This document shows positions 18,495-24,349 of a stretch of 24,349 bases of DNA, piece by piece. The notes under the pieces were generated by a model that did not search any database, was not told the DNA's origin, and saw only the letters and a program-made list of their open reading frames with translations. Positions within the stretch are counted from its first letter, which is position 1; the number at the start of each line of letters is the position of its first letter. The position numbers were made by a program, and so were the translations under genes. This DNA is from Alcaligenaceae bacterium UBA6179 (GTDB lineage: Bacteria > Pseudomonadota > Gammaproteobacteria > Burkholderiales > Burkholderiaceae_B). The stretch spans positions 13,262 through 37,610 of the forward strand of contig DITR01000006.1 in the NCBI GenBank assembly GCA_002422175.1. Direction: 5' to 3'.

Positions 18495-18651
18495 CAATTT
18501 TGATGTTTCATGTTGTCGCTCCCTGAGTTTGCCATGTTCGCCATACCAGCACGGGGATCGATGAATGCGCCTGGGCCTGCATAGGGGGCAAGGATTGTAG
18601 GCTCGCGATTGCTTTACATGTTTACTGTACGTGCATCGTCATTTGCAAGAT

Positions 18652-18924
18652 TTACTGATCAGCTGTGATGGTATCGACTTCTTTCACATTAACCTCGGTC
18701 ATAATGCGTGAATCTAGGCTCTGCACGATTTGGGCCTTGATTGTGGGGATCACTCGACCCTGCCCTCGGGTGATTTCCTCAAGGTCAAAACTGTAAGCCC
18801 ATGCGAATAATGTCAACAATCCGATGGCAAGACTACAAATGGTGAGTCTTCTTACCCAGGAATCGTCTTTGCGATTATCCTGACAACCAAACTTGTCATG
18901 CTTAGGCAATGCTGATGAACTCAT
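18652..18924 (-). pseudogene. truncated type I secretion adaptor (HlyD family), N-terminal stub
   Basis: 90 residues that match only the N-terminus of HlyD-type type I secretion adaptors (normally about 400-470 residues): a cytoplasmic tail, one transmembrane helix (about 26-43), then EITRGQGRVIPTIKAQIVQSL (in the family: E-x-T-R-G-x-G-x-V-I-P and the VQSLE block) and the start of the lipoyl half. The reading ends in TAA just where the family continues with KGQ-like residues. Translation signals are intact: AAGGAG sits 6 bases before the ATG at 18924. No ABC exporter gene is nearby and no remainder of the adaptor is seen in the 150 bases downstream. Most likely a decayed remnant; a functional mini-protein is not excluded. 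Confidence 0.72.
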
Positions 18925-19015
18925 GATCATCTCCTTATCAATCAATATCATTAAGCCGATGCTCAACCTCCTCGATGACAAATGAAACTGTACTAAAACC
19001 TAAGTTTATTAAATA

Positions 19016-19029
19016 TGTCCTAAAGTACA
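19016..19029. promoter_or_regulatory. 14-base dyad-like word, copy 1 (upstream of adaptor stub)
   Basis: TGTCCTAAAGTACA, an imperfect dyad of form TGT-N-CT-NN-AG-N-ACA. Its exact reverse complement occurs at 23751-23764 upstream of the response regulator gene. Here it lies 23 bases upstream of a weak minus-strand -10 candidate (18987-18992). Confidence 0.4.
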
Positions 19030-19149
19030 GGGTGTAATTTTTATTTAGGCTTTACCGCATTTGCGGTGGATGCTTACTCATCTGGCGTGCCTAGTCTAAG
19101 ATTAAGTGCCTATTTAGTGGGTTATTAGTCAGACAAAGGATTATCTAAA

Positions 19150-19272
19150 GTGTCAAAAAAATATGGGACAATATTTAACTCAGTTGCTCTAGGTGCAGAG
19201 TTAACAGGACCACTTGTGAGAAGAATAAATTCAAATTGGAATGCTTTGTTCAGCGCCGATGAAATCAATTAA
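19150..19272 (+). CDS. possible 40-residue small protein
   Basis: GTG-started ORF of 41 codons, not recognised. The AAGGA at 19137-19141 is placed about 9 bases before the GTG, an acceptable ribosome site. The peptide starts VSKKYGTIF and ends SADEIN, with one weakly hydrophobic patch. It ends 17 bases before the CDF start, so it could be a leader of that gene. Length is too small to exclude chance. Confidence 0.25.
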   Translation: MSKKYGTIFNSVALGAELTGPLVRRINSNWNALFSADEIN

Positions 19273-19289
19273 CTTAATTTGTTACGCTC

Positions 19290-20225
19290 ATGAGTGAGCA
19301 CCATCATCACGCTCCCGTTCAGTATGGCAAAGTATTCGCCATTGGTATCGCGCTTAACCTAATATTTGTTGGTGTTGAAGCCTTCTATGGATGGCAGGCT
19401 GATTCCTTAGCTTTGCTTGCAGATGCTGGGCATAACTTAAGTGATGTCGGTGGGCTCCTTCTAGCATGGGTCGCTTACGGTGCCGCCAAGCTTAAACCGA
19501 ATGCAACGCACACATTCGGTTGGAGAAAGGGCTCCATTCTTGCGAGTTTCGTCAATGCGATTATTTTGCTTGTCGCCATGGGGTCGCTAGGTTGGGAGGC
19601 TATTGGTCGCCTTCATTCTCCATCAATTGTCGACTCAAAAGTCGTCATCATTGTTGCTGCAATCGGAATTGTGATCAATAGCATCACAGCTTGGCTTTTT
19701 GTCTCAGGCAGTAAGAAAGACCTGAACATTCGTGGCGCATTTATTCATATGGCAGCTGACGCAATTGTGTCACTTGGTGTTGTGATTGCTGGAATACTCT
19801 CGCTTTGGAAAGGATGGAGCTGGGTAGACCCTGTGACCAGTCTTTTGATTGCCTTGGTCATCATTATCGGAACTTGGTCTTTATTTAGGCAATCTCTCCA
19901 TCTGCTTTTTGATGGCGTCCCAACAGGCATTGAATTAAAGTCAGTATCTGATTCTTTAAAAAATCTACCAGGCGTTGTTGGCCTGCACGATTTGCACATT
20001 TGGGCAATCAGCACAACACAGGTTGCGCTGAGCGTTCATTTGGTGATGGAAGACTCAAATAAAAGTAATGATTCGATTTTAAAAAAAGCGATTGATTTAT
20101 TAGATAAAAAATTTCACATCGAGCACGCTACCATACAACTCGAGTCGCCGGTATATGCACAAACTTGCGAACTTAATTATTCAGAAATTAAAATAAATCA
20201 TGGGTTAGCTTCGAAATCTAAATAA
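19290..20225 (+). CDS. cation diffusion facilitator, zinc type (ZitB/CzcD-like)
   Basis: 311 residues, inner-membrane metal/proton antiporter that expels Zn2+ and related divalent ions. Six transmembrane helices at about 13-35, 40-62, 80-105, 117-138, 152-172 and 178-198, then a cytoplasmic domain (about 205-290). The transport site shows the HxxxD pair in helix 2 (His48, Asp52) and helix 5 (His153, Asp157), the pattern of Zn-type CDFs. A His4 cluster at residues 4-7 and a Cys near residue 293 could bind metal. No strong ribosome site before the ATG. Convergent with the Crp/Fnr-family gene 36 bases away. Metal choice is inferred from the family. Confidence 0.92.
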   Translation: MSEHHHHAPVQYGKVFAIGIALNLIFVGVEAFYGWQADSLALLADAGHNLSDVGGLLLAWVAYGAAKLKPNATHTFGWRKGSILASFVNAIILLVAMGSLGWEAIGRLHSPSIVDSKVVIIVAAIGIVINSITAWLFVSGSKKDLNIRGAFIHMAADAIVSLGVVIAGILSLWKGWSWVDPVTSLLIALVIIIGTWSLFRQSLHLLFDGVPTGIELKSVSDSLKNLPGVVGLHDLHIWAISTTQVALSVHLVMEDSNKSNDSILKKAIDLLDKKFHIEHATIQLESPVYAQTCELNYSEIKINHGLASKSK

Positions 20226-20261
20226 ACGCGACTCATATTGGCAGGGTGAAGCGCTTGAAAG

Positions 20262-20876
20262 TTATTTTGCATTTTTTGTAGAAAGATAAATTGTTTTTTC
20301 TGCCCGAACAATTTGCCCTTCTTTTTCTAAAGTGGCCAAACACCGATACAGTGCTTCATAAGAAACAGCTAACTGTTGTGCCAGTAATTTAATTGACCCC
20401 TGTAGCCGATAGATGCCCACAGTACTCTCGGTATCAAGTAAATGCAGTAATCGGCCTCGTACGGTTGTCAGGCAGAGTCTTTCGTTCTGAAGTCGAACAC
20501 GCCTGACCTCAGCGCTTAACATTTTGATCCATCGCATAGAAAACTCAGCGTCACGCGATAGCCACACTTTTAATTCATGAATAGGTACTTTGATGATGTC
20601 GCTATGAGCCAATGCGATCGCATGGCAGTGATAACGATCAGAAACAAGACTGGCCTCGCCGACAAACCCTTTTTGTTGTCTCTGCAGATAGGCTGTTTCA
20701 CCTTCAACACCATGTCTGATCAAGGCAATTTCGCCACAAGTAACGTAAAACATCCAAAGAGGTTTTTTACCCTCGGCAAAAAGTAACTCTCCCTTGGAAA
20801 ATGCCATAGCCCGGCATGCCGAGACAAGTTCGGTCGGGAGCAGTTGAGCCAGCTCTTGATTAATACATCTGTTCAT
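20262..20876 (-). CDS. Crp/Fnr-family transcription regulator
   Basis: 204 residues. N-terminal cyclic-nucleotide-type beta-barrel (about 10-115), dimer helix (about 112-138), C-terminal winged helix-turn-helix (about 140-200), with recognition helix VSYEALYRCLATL at 171-183. In that helix the E-x-x-S-R of Fnr reads E-A-L-Y-R (Glu174, Arg178), so Glu and Arg are kept and Ser is replaced by Tyr. The Fnr iron-sulfur cysteine pattern is absent, and the Crp phosphate cassette (R-S) is not seen, so the ligand is unknown. It is divergent from the Spy-like gene. A perfect dyad overlaps its own start codon, which suggests autoregulation. Confidence 0.9.
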   Translation of the reverse strand: MNRCINQELAQLLPTELVSACRAMAFSKGELLFAEGKKPLWMFYVTCGEIALIRHGVEGETAYLQRQQKGFVGEASLVSDRYHCHAIALAHSDIIKVPIHELKVWLSRDAEFSMRWIKMLSAEVRRVRLQNERLCLTTVRGRLLHLLDTESTVGIYRLQGSIKLLAQQLAVSYEALYRCLATLEKEGQIVRAEKTIYLSTKNAK

Positions 20877-20892
20877 ATGATCATTATCATAT
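20875..20892. promoter_or_regulatory. perfect dyad ATATGAT-N4-ATCATAT, putative Crp/Fnr-type operator
   Basis: Arms 20875-20881 and 20886-20892 are exact inverses with a 4-base centre. The ATGAT-N4-ATCAT core has the same spacing as the Fnr box TTGAT-N4-ATCAA. It overlaps the ATG of the Crp/Fnr gene and lies about 60 bases before the Spy-like gene. Confidence 0.6.
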
Positions 20893-20894
20893 AT

Positions 20895-20924
20895 GTTTAA
20901 ATTGATTTGCGCGACAATTTGAAC
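20895..20924. promoter_or_regulatory. second dyad in the same divergent promoter region
   Basis: GTT-N-AAATTG (20895-20904) mirrors CAATTT-N-AAC (20915-20924), nine matched pairs with one mismatched pair per arm and a 10-base centre. Spacing differs from the Crp/Fnr dyad next to it, so another regulator or a promoter structure may be involved. Confidence 0.4.
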
Positions 20925-20949
20925 ACTTCAGTCATTTATCGGATTCATC

Positions 20950-21582
20950 ATGCGCCACATACTTCCCATCCTATTTGCCACGATGACATGGGCGACTTCA
21001 ACTGCTGTGGCACAAGTGCAGGGTTCCAATGGTTCACAGCAGGTGCAGCAGACACAAAGTGCACAGCAGACACAGCACATGCAGCACATGCAGCACATGC
21101 AACATACTCAGCAGTCACCCACCCAGCAGCATGGGCAAGCGCATCAGATGCCTTATGCGGGCTTCCAGTCTCGAGAGATTAAGGCGCTTTCTTCGCAACA
21201 AATCGAGGACTTGAAAGCCGGTAAAGGCATGTCGCTTGCATTGCCGGCTGAGCTCAACGGCTACCCTGGCCCTTCGCACGCGTTGGAACTGGCTGATCAA
21301 CTCAAACTATCGGCTGAGCAAAAGAAACGTCTTCAAGAACTCTTTGACGCCATGTCTAAAGAAGCAAAAGCCATTGGTCTCGAGGTCATTGAGGCAGAAC
21401 GTAAACTCGACAGGCTATTTAAAAATAAAACCGTCAACCCGCAAAATTTGAAAGAAGCAACTCAAGCTTCTGCAGAGGCTCAAGCCAGGCTAAGATTGTC
21501 GCATCTTGGTTATCACTTGGTGACGGTTGAAGTGTTAAGTCCCGAACAAGTTGCTACATACAACCGTCTGCGTGGTTATTAA
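20950..21582 (+). CDS. Spy/CpxP-like periplasmic protein with His/Met/Gln-rich segment
   Basis: 210 residues. A signal peptide ends near AVA-Q (residue 21). Residues about 27-67 are low complexity, rich in Gln, His and Met, with QHM repeats at 42-50. The C-terminal half (about 70-205) is helical: a SREIKALS block near 74-81, LNGYPGPSHALELADQLKLS near 101-121 and a charged helix near 122-150. The second half resembles Spy/CpxP-type LTXXQ chaperones or heavy-metal sensors of Burkholderiales. Predicted to work in the periplasm in protein quality control or metal binding (Cu, Ag, Zn). A GGA 7 bases before the ATG is a modest ribosome site. Regulated probably from the dyads at 20875-20924. Confidence 0.8.
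   Translation: MRHILPILFATMTWATSTAVAQVQGSNGSQQVQQTQSAQQTQHMQHMQHMQHTQQSPTQQHGQAHQMPYAGFQSREIKALSSQQIEDLKAGKGMSLALPAELNGYPGPSHALELADQLKLSAEQKKRLQELFDAMSKEAKAIGLEVIEAERKLDRLFKNKTVNPQNLKEATQASAEAQARLRLSHLGYHLVTVEVLSPEQVATYNRLRGY
21073..21108 (+). repeat. 9-base tandem repeat CAGCACATG inside the Spy-like gene
   Basis: Three exact units (21073-21081, 21082-21090, 21091-21099) plus a degenerate fourth. Each adds the tripeptide Gln-His-Met. Unit number could change by slippage while keeping the frame. Confidence 0.85.
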
Positions 21583-21650
21583 ACTTTAAAATGCCTAAGC
21601 CCGCGCATCGCCATACTCACCCAACTGTCTAACTTCTTGGGGTTGGTTCA

Positions 21651-23045
21651 TCAGGGTGGGGTTAGTGGCAATTTCACTCGAAACCAAGCCCCTGCGTCTG
21701 GGTTGTTTCCTGCTTCGACGTTACCACCAAGACTATGCAGAATCTGTTGTGTTAACCAAAGACCTATGCCATGGCCTTTATTTGAGTCGGTAATGTATGG
21801 CTGCCACAAGTTTGGTAATACGCTCGAATCGATGCCTATGCCGTTGTCACTTATTTTAATCATGCAAGTGTGTTGATTAGTACTCACATCAATTGTAATT
21901 AACCGCGTTAAATTTTGATGAGATAGGGCGTTGATGCTGTTTGAAATAAGATTAATAAACACAGTTTGTAGTTGCTCAGACTCTCCGGCAACGACTAAGC
22001 TTAAATTTCCCGTCAATTCAAGACTGATATGTTCAGCAGTTAATCGTGGCTTGAGAACCCTAATTGATTCATTAATCGGCGTAGCCAATTGAACCGATGA
22101 GTGCGAAGGCTTCTTATTTAAAAAAACATCATCAAGTTGATTTATCAAGGCAGTACTTCGTTCAATCTCACGACACAGAAAATCGACTTGTTCAGCGACA
22201 TGCGTGAGATCATTTGATTTTATTTGAGTCTGCAAACTGGTTGTAGCGAGTAAAAGTGTGGTCAAAGGTTGGCGTAGTTCATGCGACAACATTCTACCGA
22301 TTGCCGCTGACTGATTGCTGCGGTTTAATTGCGACAGCGCATTGAGCAACAGTTTCTTTTCTTTTAACAGAACGCGTAGCGTCTCATTCTTATTTAGCGT
22401 CTTTTCAAGTTCATAGGTCATGACTGTTATATAACTCATGGCATTAGCCATCAACCAAATCCAACGAATGACGATCAACTCAAGGGGTTCCTCGTAAAGC
22501 GTCATTTGTCCGTTGGTGAACTCTGGTTGCGAGAGCGTATAAACCATACGCGTCAGTACACAAAGGAATTCAATTGCAAACGTACAAGCCAGCAAGATGA
22601 GCTGATTTGAGCGTTTTTTTCGAAAACATTTAATGGCAGACCATAATAAATATGCCGTAATTACCGTCAAGACACTTTGAATAAGAAGCAGTCGGTATGT
22701 ATAGGTGTGATAAGCCCGTAACGTCTCAAGCAGAACGATATAAACGACGACACCAACTATTAGCCAGACAGGAATGTTGCTCTTTCCTGTTTGCCAGTAT
22801 CGCAGCTGTAGACTCATGGCTAAGTAAGCCAGTAACAGCCCTATGTTTGCAATAATAAGGGCCGGTTTGCCGATCCAAATGCTGACACCAAATCCGGTAT
22901 AGCTGATTGATAGCGCAACTAGCCCCCAGAACCAGAACGCTTCACCTTGTCGCCAGCCATGTTGATGGTTCAGTGCGATGGTATTGATGACACTAATGAT
23001 TAAAACGGCAGCCACTGAGATAAAAACCAGATGGTCACCAGTCAT
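21651..23045 (-). CDS. membrane sensor histidine kinase
   Basis: 464 residues. The N-terminal sensor part has about seven hydrophobic segments up to residue 210 and no periplasmic domain. It is followed by a short coil (212-245), a dimerisation/phosphoacceptor helix with LSHELRQPL (His255), and an ATPase domain: N-box NLISNSINAL from Asn365, G1 box DNGIGID from Asp400, G2 box GHGIGL at 424-429. All catalytic boxes are intact. The HELRQPL form is typical of kinases paired with FixJ/NarL-type regulators. It starts 9 bases after the response regulator stop, in the same direction, so the two form an operon. The signal is unknown; a multi-helix membrane sensor suggests a lipophilic or membrane-state cue. 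Confidence 0.92.
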   Translation of the reverse strand: MTGDHLVFISVAAVLIISVINTIALNHQHGWRQGEAFWFWGLVALSISYTGFGVSIWIGKPALIIANIGLLLAYLAMSLQLRYWQTGKSNIPVWLIVGVVVYIVLLETLRAYHTYTYRLLLIQSVLTVITAYLLWSAIKCFRKKRSNQLILLACTFAIEFLCVLTRMVYTLSQPEFTNGQMTLYEEPLELIVIRWIWLMANAMSYITVMTYELEKTLNKNETLRVLLKEKKLLLNALSQLNRSNQSAAIGRMLSHELRQPLTTLLLATTSLQTQIKSNDLTHVAEQVDFLCREIERSTALINQLDDVFLNKKPSHSSVQLATPINESIRVLKPRLTAEHISLELTGNLSLVVAGESEQLQTVFINLISNSINALSHQNLTRLITIDVSTNQHTCMIKISDNGIGIDSSVLPNLWQPYITDSNKGHGIGLWLTQQILHSLGGNVEAGNNPDAGAWFRVKLPLTPP

Positions 23046-23054
23046 GGTTGCGTT

Positions 23055-23678
23055 CTACTTGTTATTAGGGGTGTGGCGAGCCATCACAACTGCTTCAGTC
23101 ATTGTGTTGGCACCAGTTTTATTGAGAATATTAGAACGATGCATTTTAATCGTGCGTACACTCAAACCCAGCAGATTGGCGATTTGTTCACTGCGCAGAC
23201 CATTCGCAACATGTTCAAGCACTAATAACTCTCGAGGCGTAAGGTTAAATTTATTAAAAACGACATTTTGGTTAAATTTTTGCCTGGAAAAGTTAATGGC
23301 TGTTACTAACGATATTTCGTCAAAAGGTTTCAGTAAGAAATCGACAGCACCTTTTTTTAAACCAATAATAGCCTCGCTAATGTGGCTATTACCTGACATA
23401 AAAATGATTGGTAATGTTCTACCAAGTAACTCAAGTTTTGATTGCACTTCTAGGCCACTCATTGTTGGCAATCTCATGTCAAGTAATACACAGGCTTGAC
23501 ATGGCCCAATGAATTCTAGCCATGCAAAGAAGGTTTGTGGTTCAGAAAAATCTATCGTTAAAAACCCGTAGCGTCTAAGTATTTGACACAAAATGAATCG
23601 CAGTGATGGGTCATCTTCAATCAAGATGACTTGTGGGCTTGGCTCGCTACTCAAGGCAGAGAAAAGATTACCATTCAT
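23055..23678 (-). CDS. FixJ/NarL-type response regulator
   Basis: 207 residues. Receiver domain (about 16-128) with acidic pocket Glu21-Asp22-Asp23, phosphoacceptor Asp67 (LLDMRLP), Ser95 and Lys117 (LLKPFD), all in place. LuxR-type helix-turn-helix at about 146-200 (LTPRELLVLEHVANG...SVRTIKMHRSNIL). The frame is open up to a TTG at 23723, but a consensus -10 (TATAAT, 23724-23729) directly precedes that TTG, so the ATG at 23678 with GAGAA nearby is the better start. First gene of the operon with the kinase and divergent from the arylsulfatase at 23994. Confidence 0.9.
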   Translation of the reverse strand: MNGNLFSALSSEPSPQVILIEDDPSLRFILCQILRRYGFLTIDFSEPQTFFAWLEFIGPCQACVLLDMRLPTMSGLEVQSKLELLGRTLPIIFMSGNSHISEAIIGLKKGAVDFLLKPFDEISLVTAINFSRQKFNQNVVFNKFNLTPRELLVLEHVANGLRSEQIANLLGLSVRTIKMHRSNILNKTGANTMTEAVVMARHTPNNK

Positions 23679-23723
23679 GAAGTTCTCAGGTGGACAGCCC
23701 GGGCGGACAAAAACCTGCGACAA

Positions 23724-23729
23724 ATTATA
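23724..23729 (-). promoter_or_regulatory. consensus -10 box (TATAAT) of the two-component operon
   Basis: On the minus strand a perfect TATAAT is 45 bases before the chosen ATG. No good -35 hexamer lies at 16-18 bases, which fits an activator-dependent promoter; the dyad-like word at 23751-23764 is 21 bases upstream. Confidence 0.55.
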
Positions 23730-23750
23730 CGGTAATTGCTTTAAAGAACA

Positions 23751-23764
23751 TGTACTTTAGGACA
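23751..23764. promoter_or_regulatory. 14-base dyad-like word, copy 2 (upstream of response regulator)
   Basis: TGTACTTTAGGACA, the exact reverse complement of the word at 19016-19029. Its centre is about 40 bases upstream of the expected transcription start of the two-component operon, a usual activator position. Confidence 0.4.
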
Positions 23765-23851
23765 GGTTGTGCGATGCTCGGCGCTGACTGACAGTTATCA
23801 ACTCAGATACTTGCCTTGCTATGTGTACAACCAATATACAGGGGGCTAATA

Positions 23852-23872
23852 ATGATACTTATAAGACAATGA
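23852..23872 (+). CDS. possible 6-codon leader ORF with strong ribosome site
   Basis: ATG-started mini-ORF (Met-Ile-Leu-Ile-Arg-Gln, then TGA). AGGGGG (23840-23845) lies 6 bases upstream, the best ribosome site between here and the sulfatase. Its stop overlaps the ATG at 23869 (ATGA). Real use is unproven. Confidence 0.25.
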   Translation: MILIRQ

Positions 23873-23997
23873 TGGCTATTAGAGACGCCGATGGTGATTT
23901 GGAAATGCCCTTGTGGAATGTACTTATGGCCGTAGTGAAAGGTTCGTTTCATCCGTATCATAAAAAAATAACATCACCGTTTGGAATTGTTTTATGA
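23869..23997 (+). CDS. possible 42-residue ORF overlapping the arylsulfatase start
   Basis: An ATG-started ORF (starting MMAIRDADGD) that ends in TGA overlapping the sulfatase ATG (ATGA, 23994-23997). The same frame is open back to an ATG at 23821 (58 residues). Not recognised as any family. The ATGA overlaps at both ends suggest translational coupling, but there is no independent evidence that it is coding. Confidence 0.3.
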   Translation: MMAIRDADGDLEMPLWNVLMAVVKGSFHPYHKKITSPFGIVL

Positions 23998-24349
23998 AAG
24001 CCCGTATGAAAAAAACTGCCATCGCTGCCGCCCTTGTAGCAGGTTTGACTGTAGGCGCCTCGGCGATCGCATCAGATAAGCCTAATATCTTGGTCATCAT
24101 GGGCGATGACATCGGTCAGTTCAATATAAGCGCCTACAACATGGGCTTGATGGGTTACCGCACACCTAATATTGATAGCATTGCTCAACAAGGTGCATTA
24201 TTTACTGACTGGTACGGTCAGCAAAGCAGTACCGCTGGGCGCGCGGCTTTCATCACAGGGCAGTCACCGATTAGAACGGGCTTGACCAAAGTTGGCTTGC
24301 CCGGCACCCCTGAAGGTATGCAAAAGGAAGACCCAACTCTCGCTACGAT
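23994..24349 (+). CDS. arylsulfatase, N-terminal part, Ser-type active-site signature (runs off the window)
   Basis: 118 codons of a sulfatase. A signal peptide (about residues 1-26, cleavage near ASAIA-S) points to the periplasm. The first metal-ligand block ILVIMGDDIG (about 31-40) has the conserved Asp pair. The sulfatase signature is S-T-A-G-R at residues 79-83 (codon AGT at 24228), followed by AAFITGQSPIRTGLTKVGLPG, typical of this subfamily. The residue that becomes formylglycine is Ser79, where most relatives have Cys. Either Met1 (23994) or Met5 (24006) could be the start; neither has a strong ribosome site. It differs in subgroup from the sulfatase at the left end. The C-terminal half is outside the window. 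Confidence 0.9.
   Translation, partial: MKARMKKTAIAAALVAGLTVGASAIASDKPNILVIMGDDIGQFNISAYNMGLMGYRTPNIDSIAQQGALFTDWYGQQSSTAGRAAFITGQSPIRTGLTKVGLPGTPEGMQKEDPTLAT

Larger units (their letters stand above)
18925..19289. other. gene-poor stretch between adaptor stub and CDF gene
   Basis: 365 bases. It holds a 14-base dyad-like word (19016-19029), a short perfect hairpin ACCGCA/TGCGGT (19054-19067) and a possible 40-codon ORF (19150-19272). Promoters for the minus-strand stub and for the plus-strand CDF gene should lie here; TACAGT (minus, 18987-18992) is a weak -10 candidate for the stub. Confidence 0.4.

Noticed and set aside
18491..18610. Minus-strand reading of about 40 codons downstream of the adaptor stub (contains PYAGPGAFIDPRAG)
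   Set aside because: No start codon except a late internal Met, no match to the rest of a HlyD adaptor, and its end overlaps the AEC gene stop.
21061..21110. Short tandem repeats that might suggest a CRISPR array
   Set aside because: The 9-base units are contiguous without spacers and lie in frame inside a coding region, encoding Gln-His-Met.
23679..23723. 15-codon TTG-started extension of the response regulator
   Set aside because: A consensus -10 box directly abuts the TTG, so the transcript would start downstream of it.

Overview
The window is a stretch of a Gram-negative chromosome with moderate to low G+C. It most likely comes from a betaproteobacterium of the Burkholderiales. The signs are lipoproteins with clear lipoboxes, a TRAP transporter, an aaeX-aaeA-aaeB type efflux locus with a NodT-type outer-membrane lipoprotein placed inside it, a Spy/CpxP-like protein of a type common in Burkholderia relatives, and TrhO. 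This is inference from gene content only. No rRNA, tRNA, CRISPR array, transposase, integrase or phage gene was seen.

Layout. 1-1422 is the C-terminal part of a large arylsulfatase, followed by a patatin-like lipoprotein (1478-2977). A DUF2520/Rossmann protein on the minus strand (3065-3964) lies divergent to a small membrane protein (4155-4556). A complete TRAP transporter follows (4961-7826: dctQ-dctM-dctP type), then a convergent DUF167 gene. 8637-13329 is an efflux operon: DUF1656/AaeX-like protein, HlyD/AaeA-like fusion protein, NodT-type outer-membrane channel and an AaeB-like FUSC permease. A second 653-residue FUSC permease (13380-15341, minus) faces the first tail to tail. 15485-18494 holds housekeeping and transport genes: trhO, a YoaK/DUF1275 membrane protein and an AEC-family carrier.

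18652-20225 is a less tidy region. It holds a stub of a type I secretion adaptor (HlyD family) with an intact ribosome site but only about 90 codons, then a possible tiny ORF and a zinc-type cation diffusion facilitator. 20262-21582 is a divergent pair: a Crp/Fnr-family regulator and a His/Met/Gln-rich Spy-like periplasmic protein, with two perfect dyads between them. 21651-23678 (minus) encodes a membrane histidine kinase and a FixJ/NarL-type response regulator. The window ends in the 5' part of a second arylsulfatase, whose active-site signature reads Ser-Thr-Ala-Gly-Arg, with Ser where most relatives have Cys.

How the genes may work together. The efflux operon would span the envelope and export aromatic or weak-acid compounds, with the inverted second permease perhaps sharing its partners. 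The Crp/Fnr regulator plausibly controls itself and the Spy-like protein, and the nearby CDF exporter fits a metal-stress theme. The two-component pair sits beside the Ser-type sulfatase, and its promoter region shares a 14-base dyad-like word with the promoter region of the adaptor stub. The items most worth a second look are these two regulatory arrangements, the overlapping short ORFs before the Ser-type sulfatase, and the inverted permease pair.
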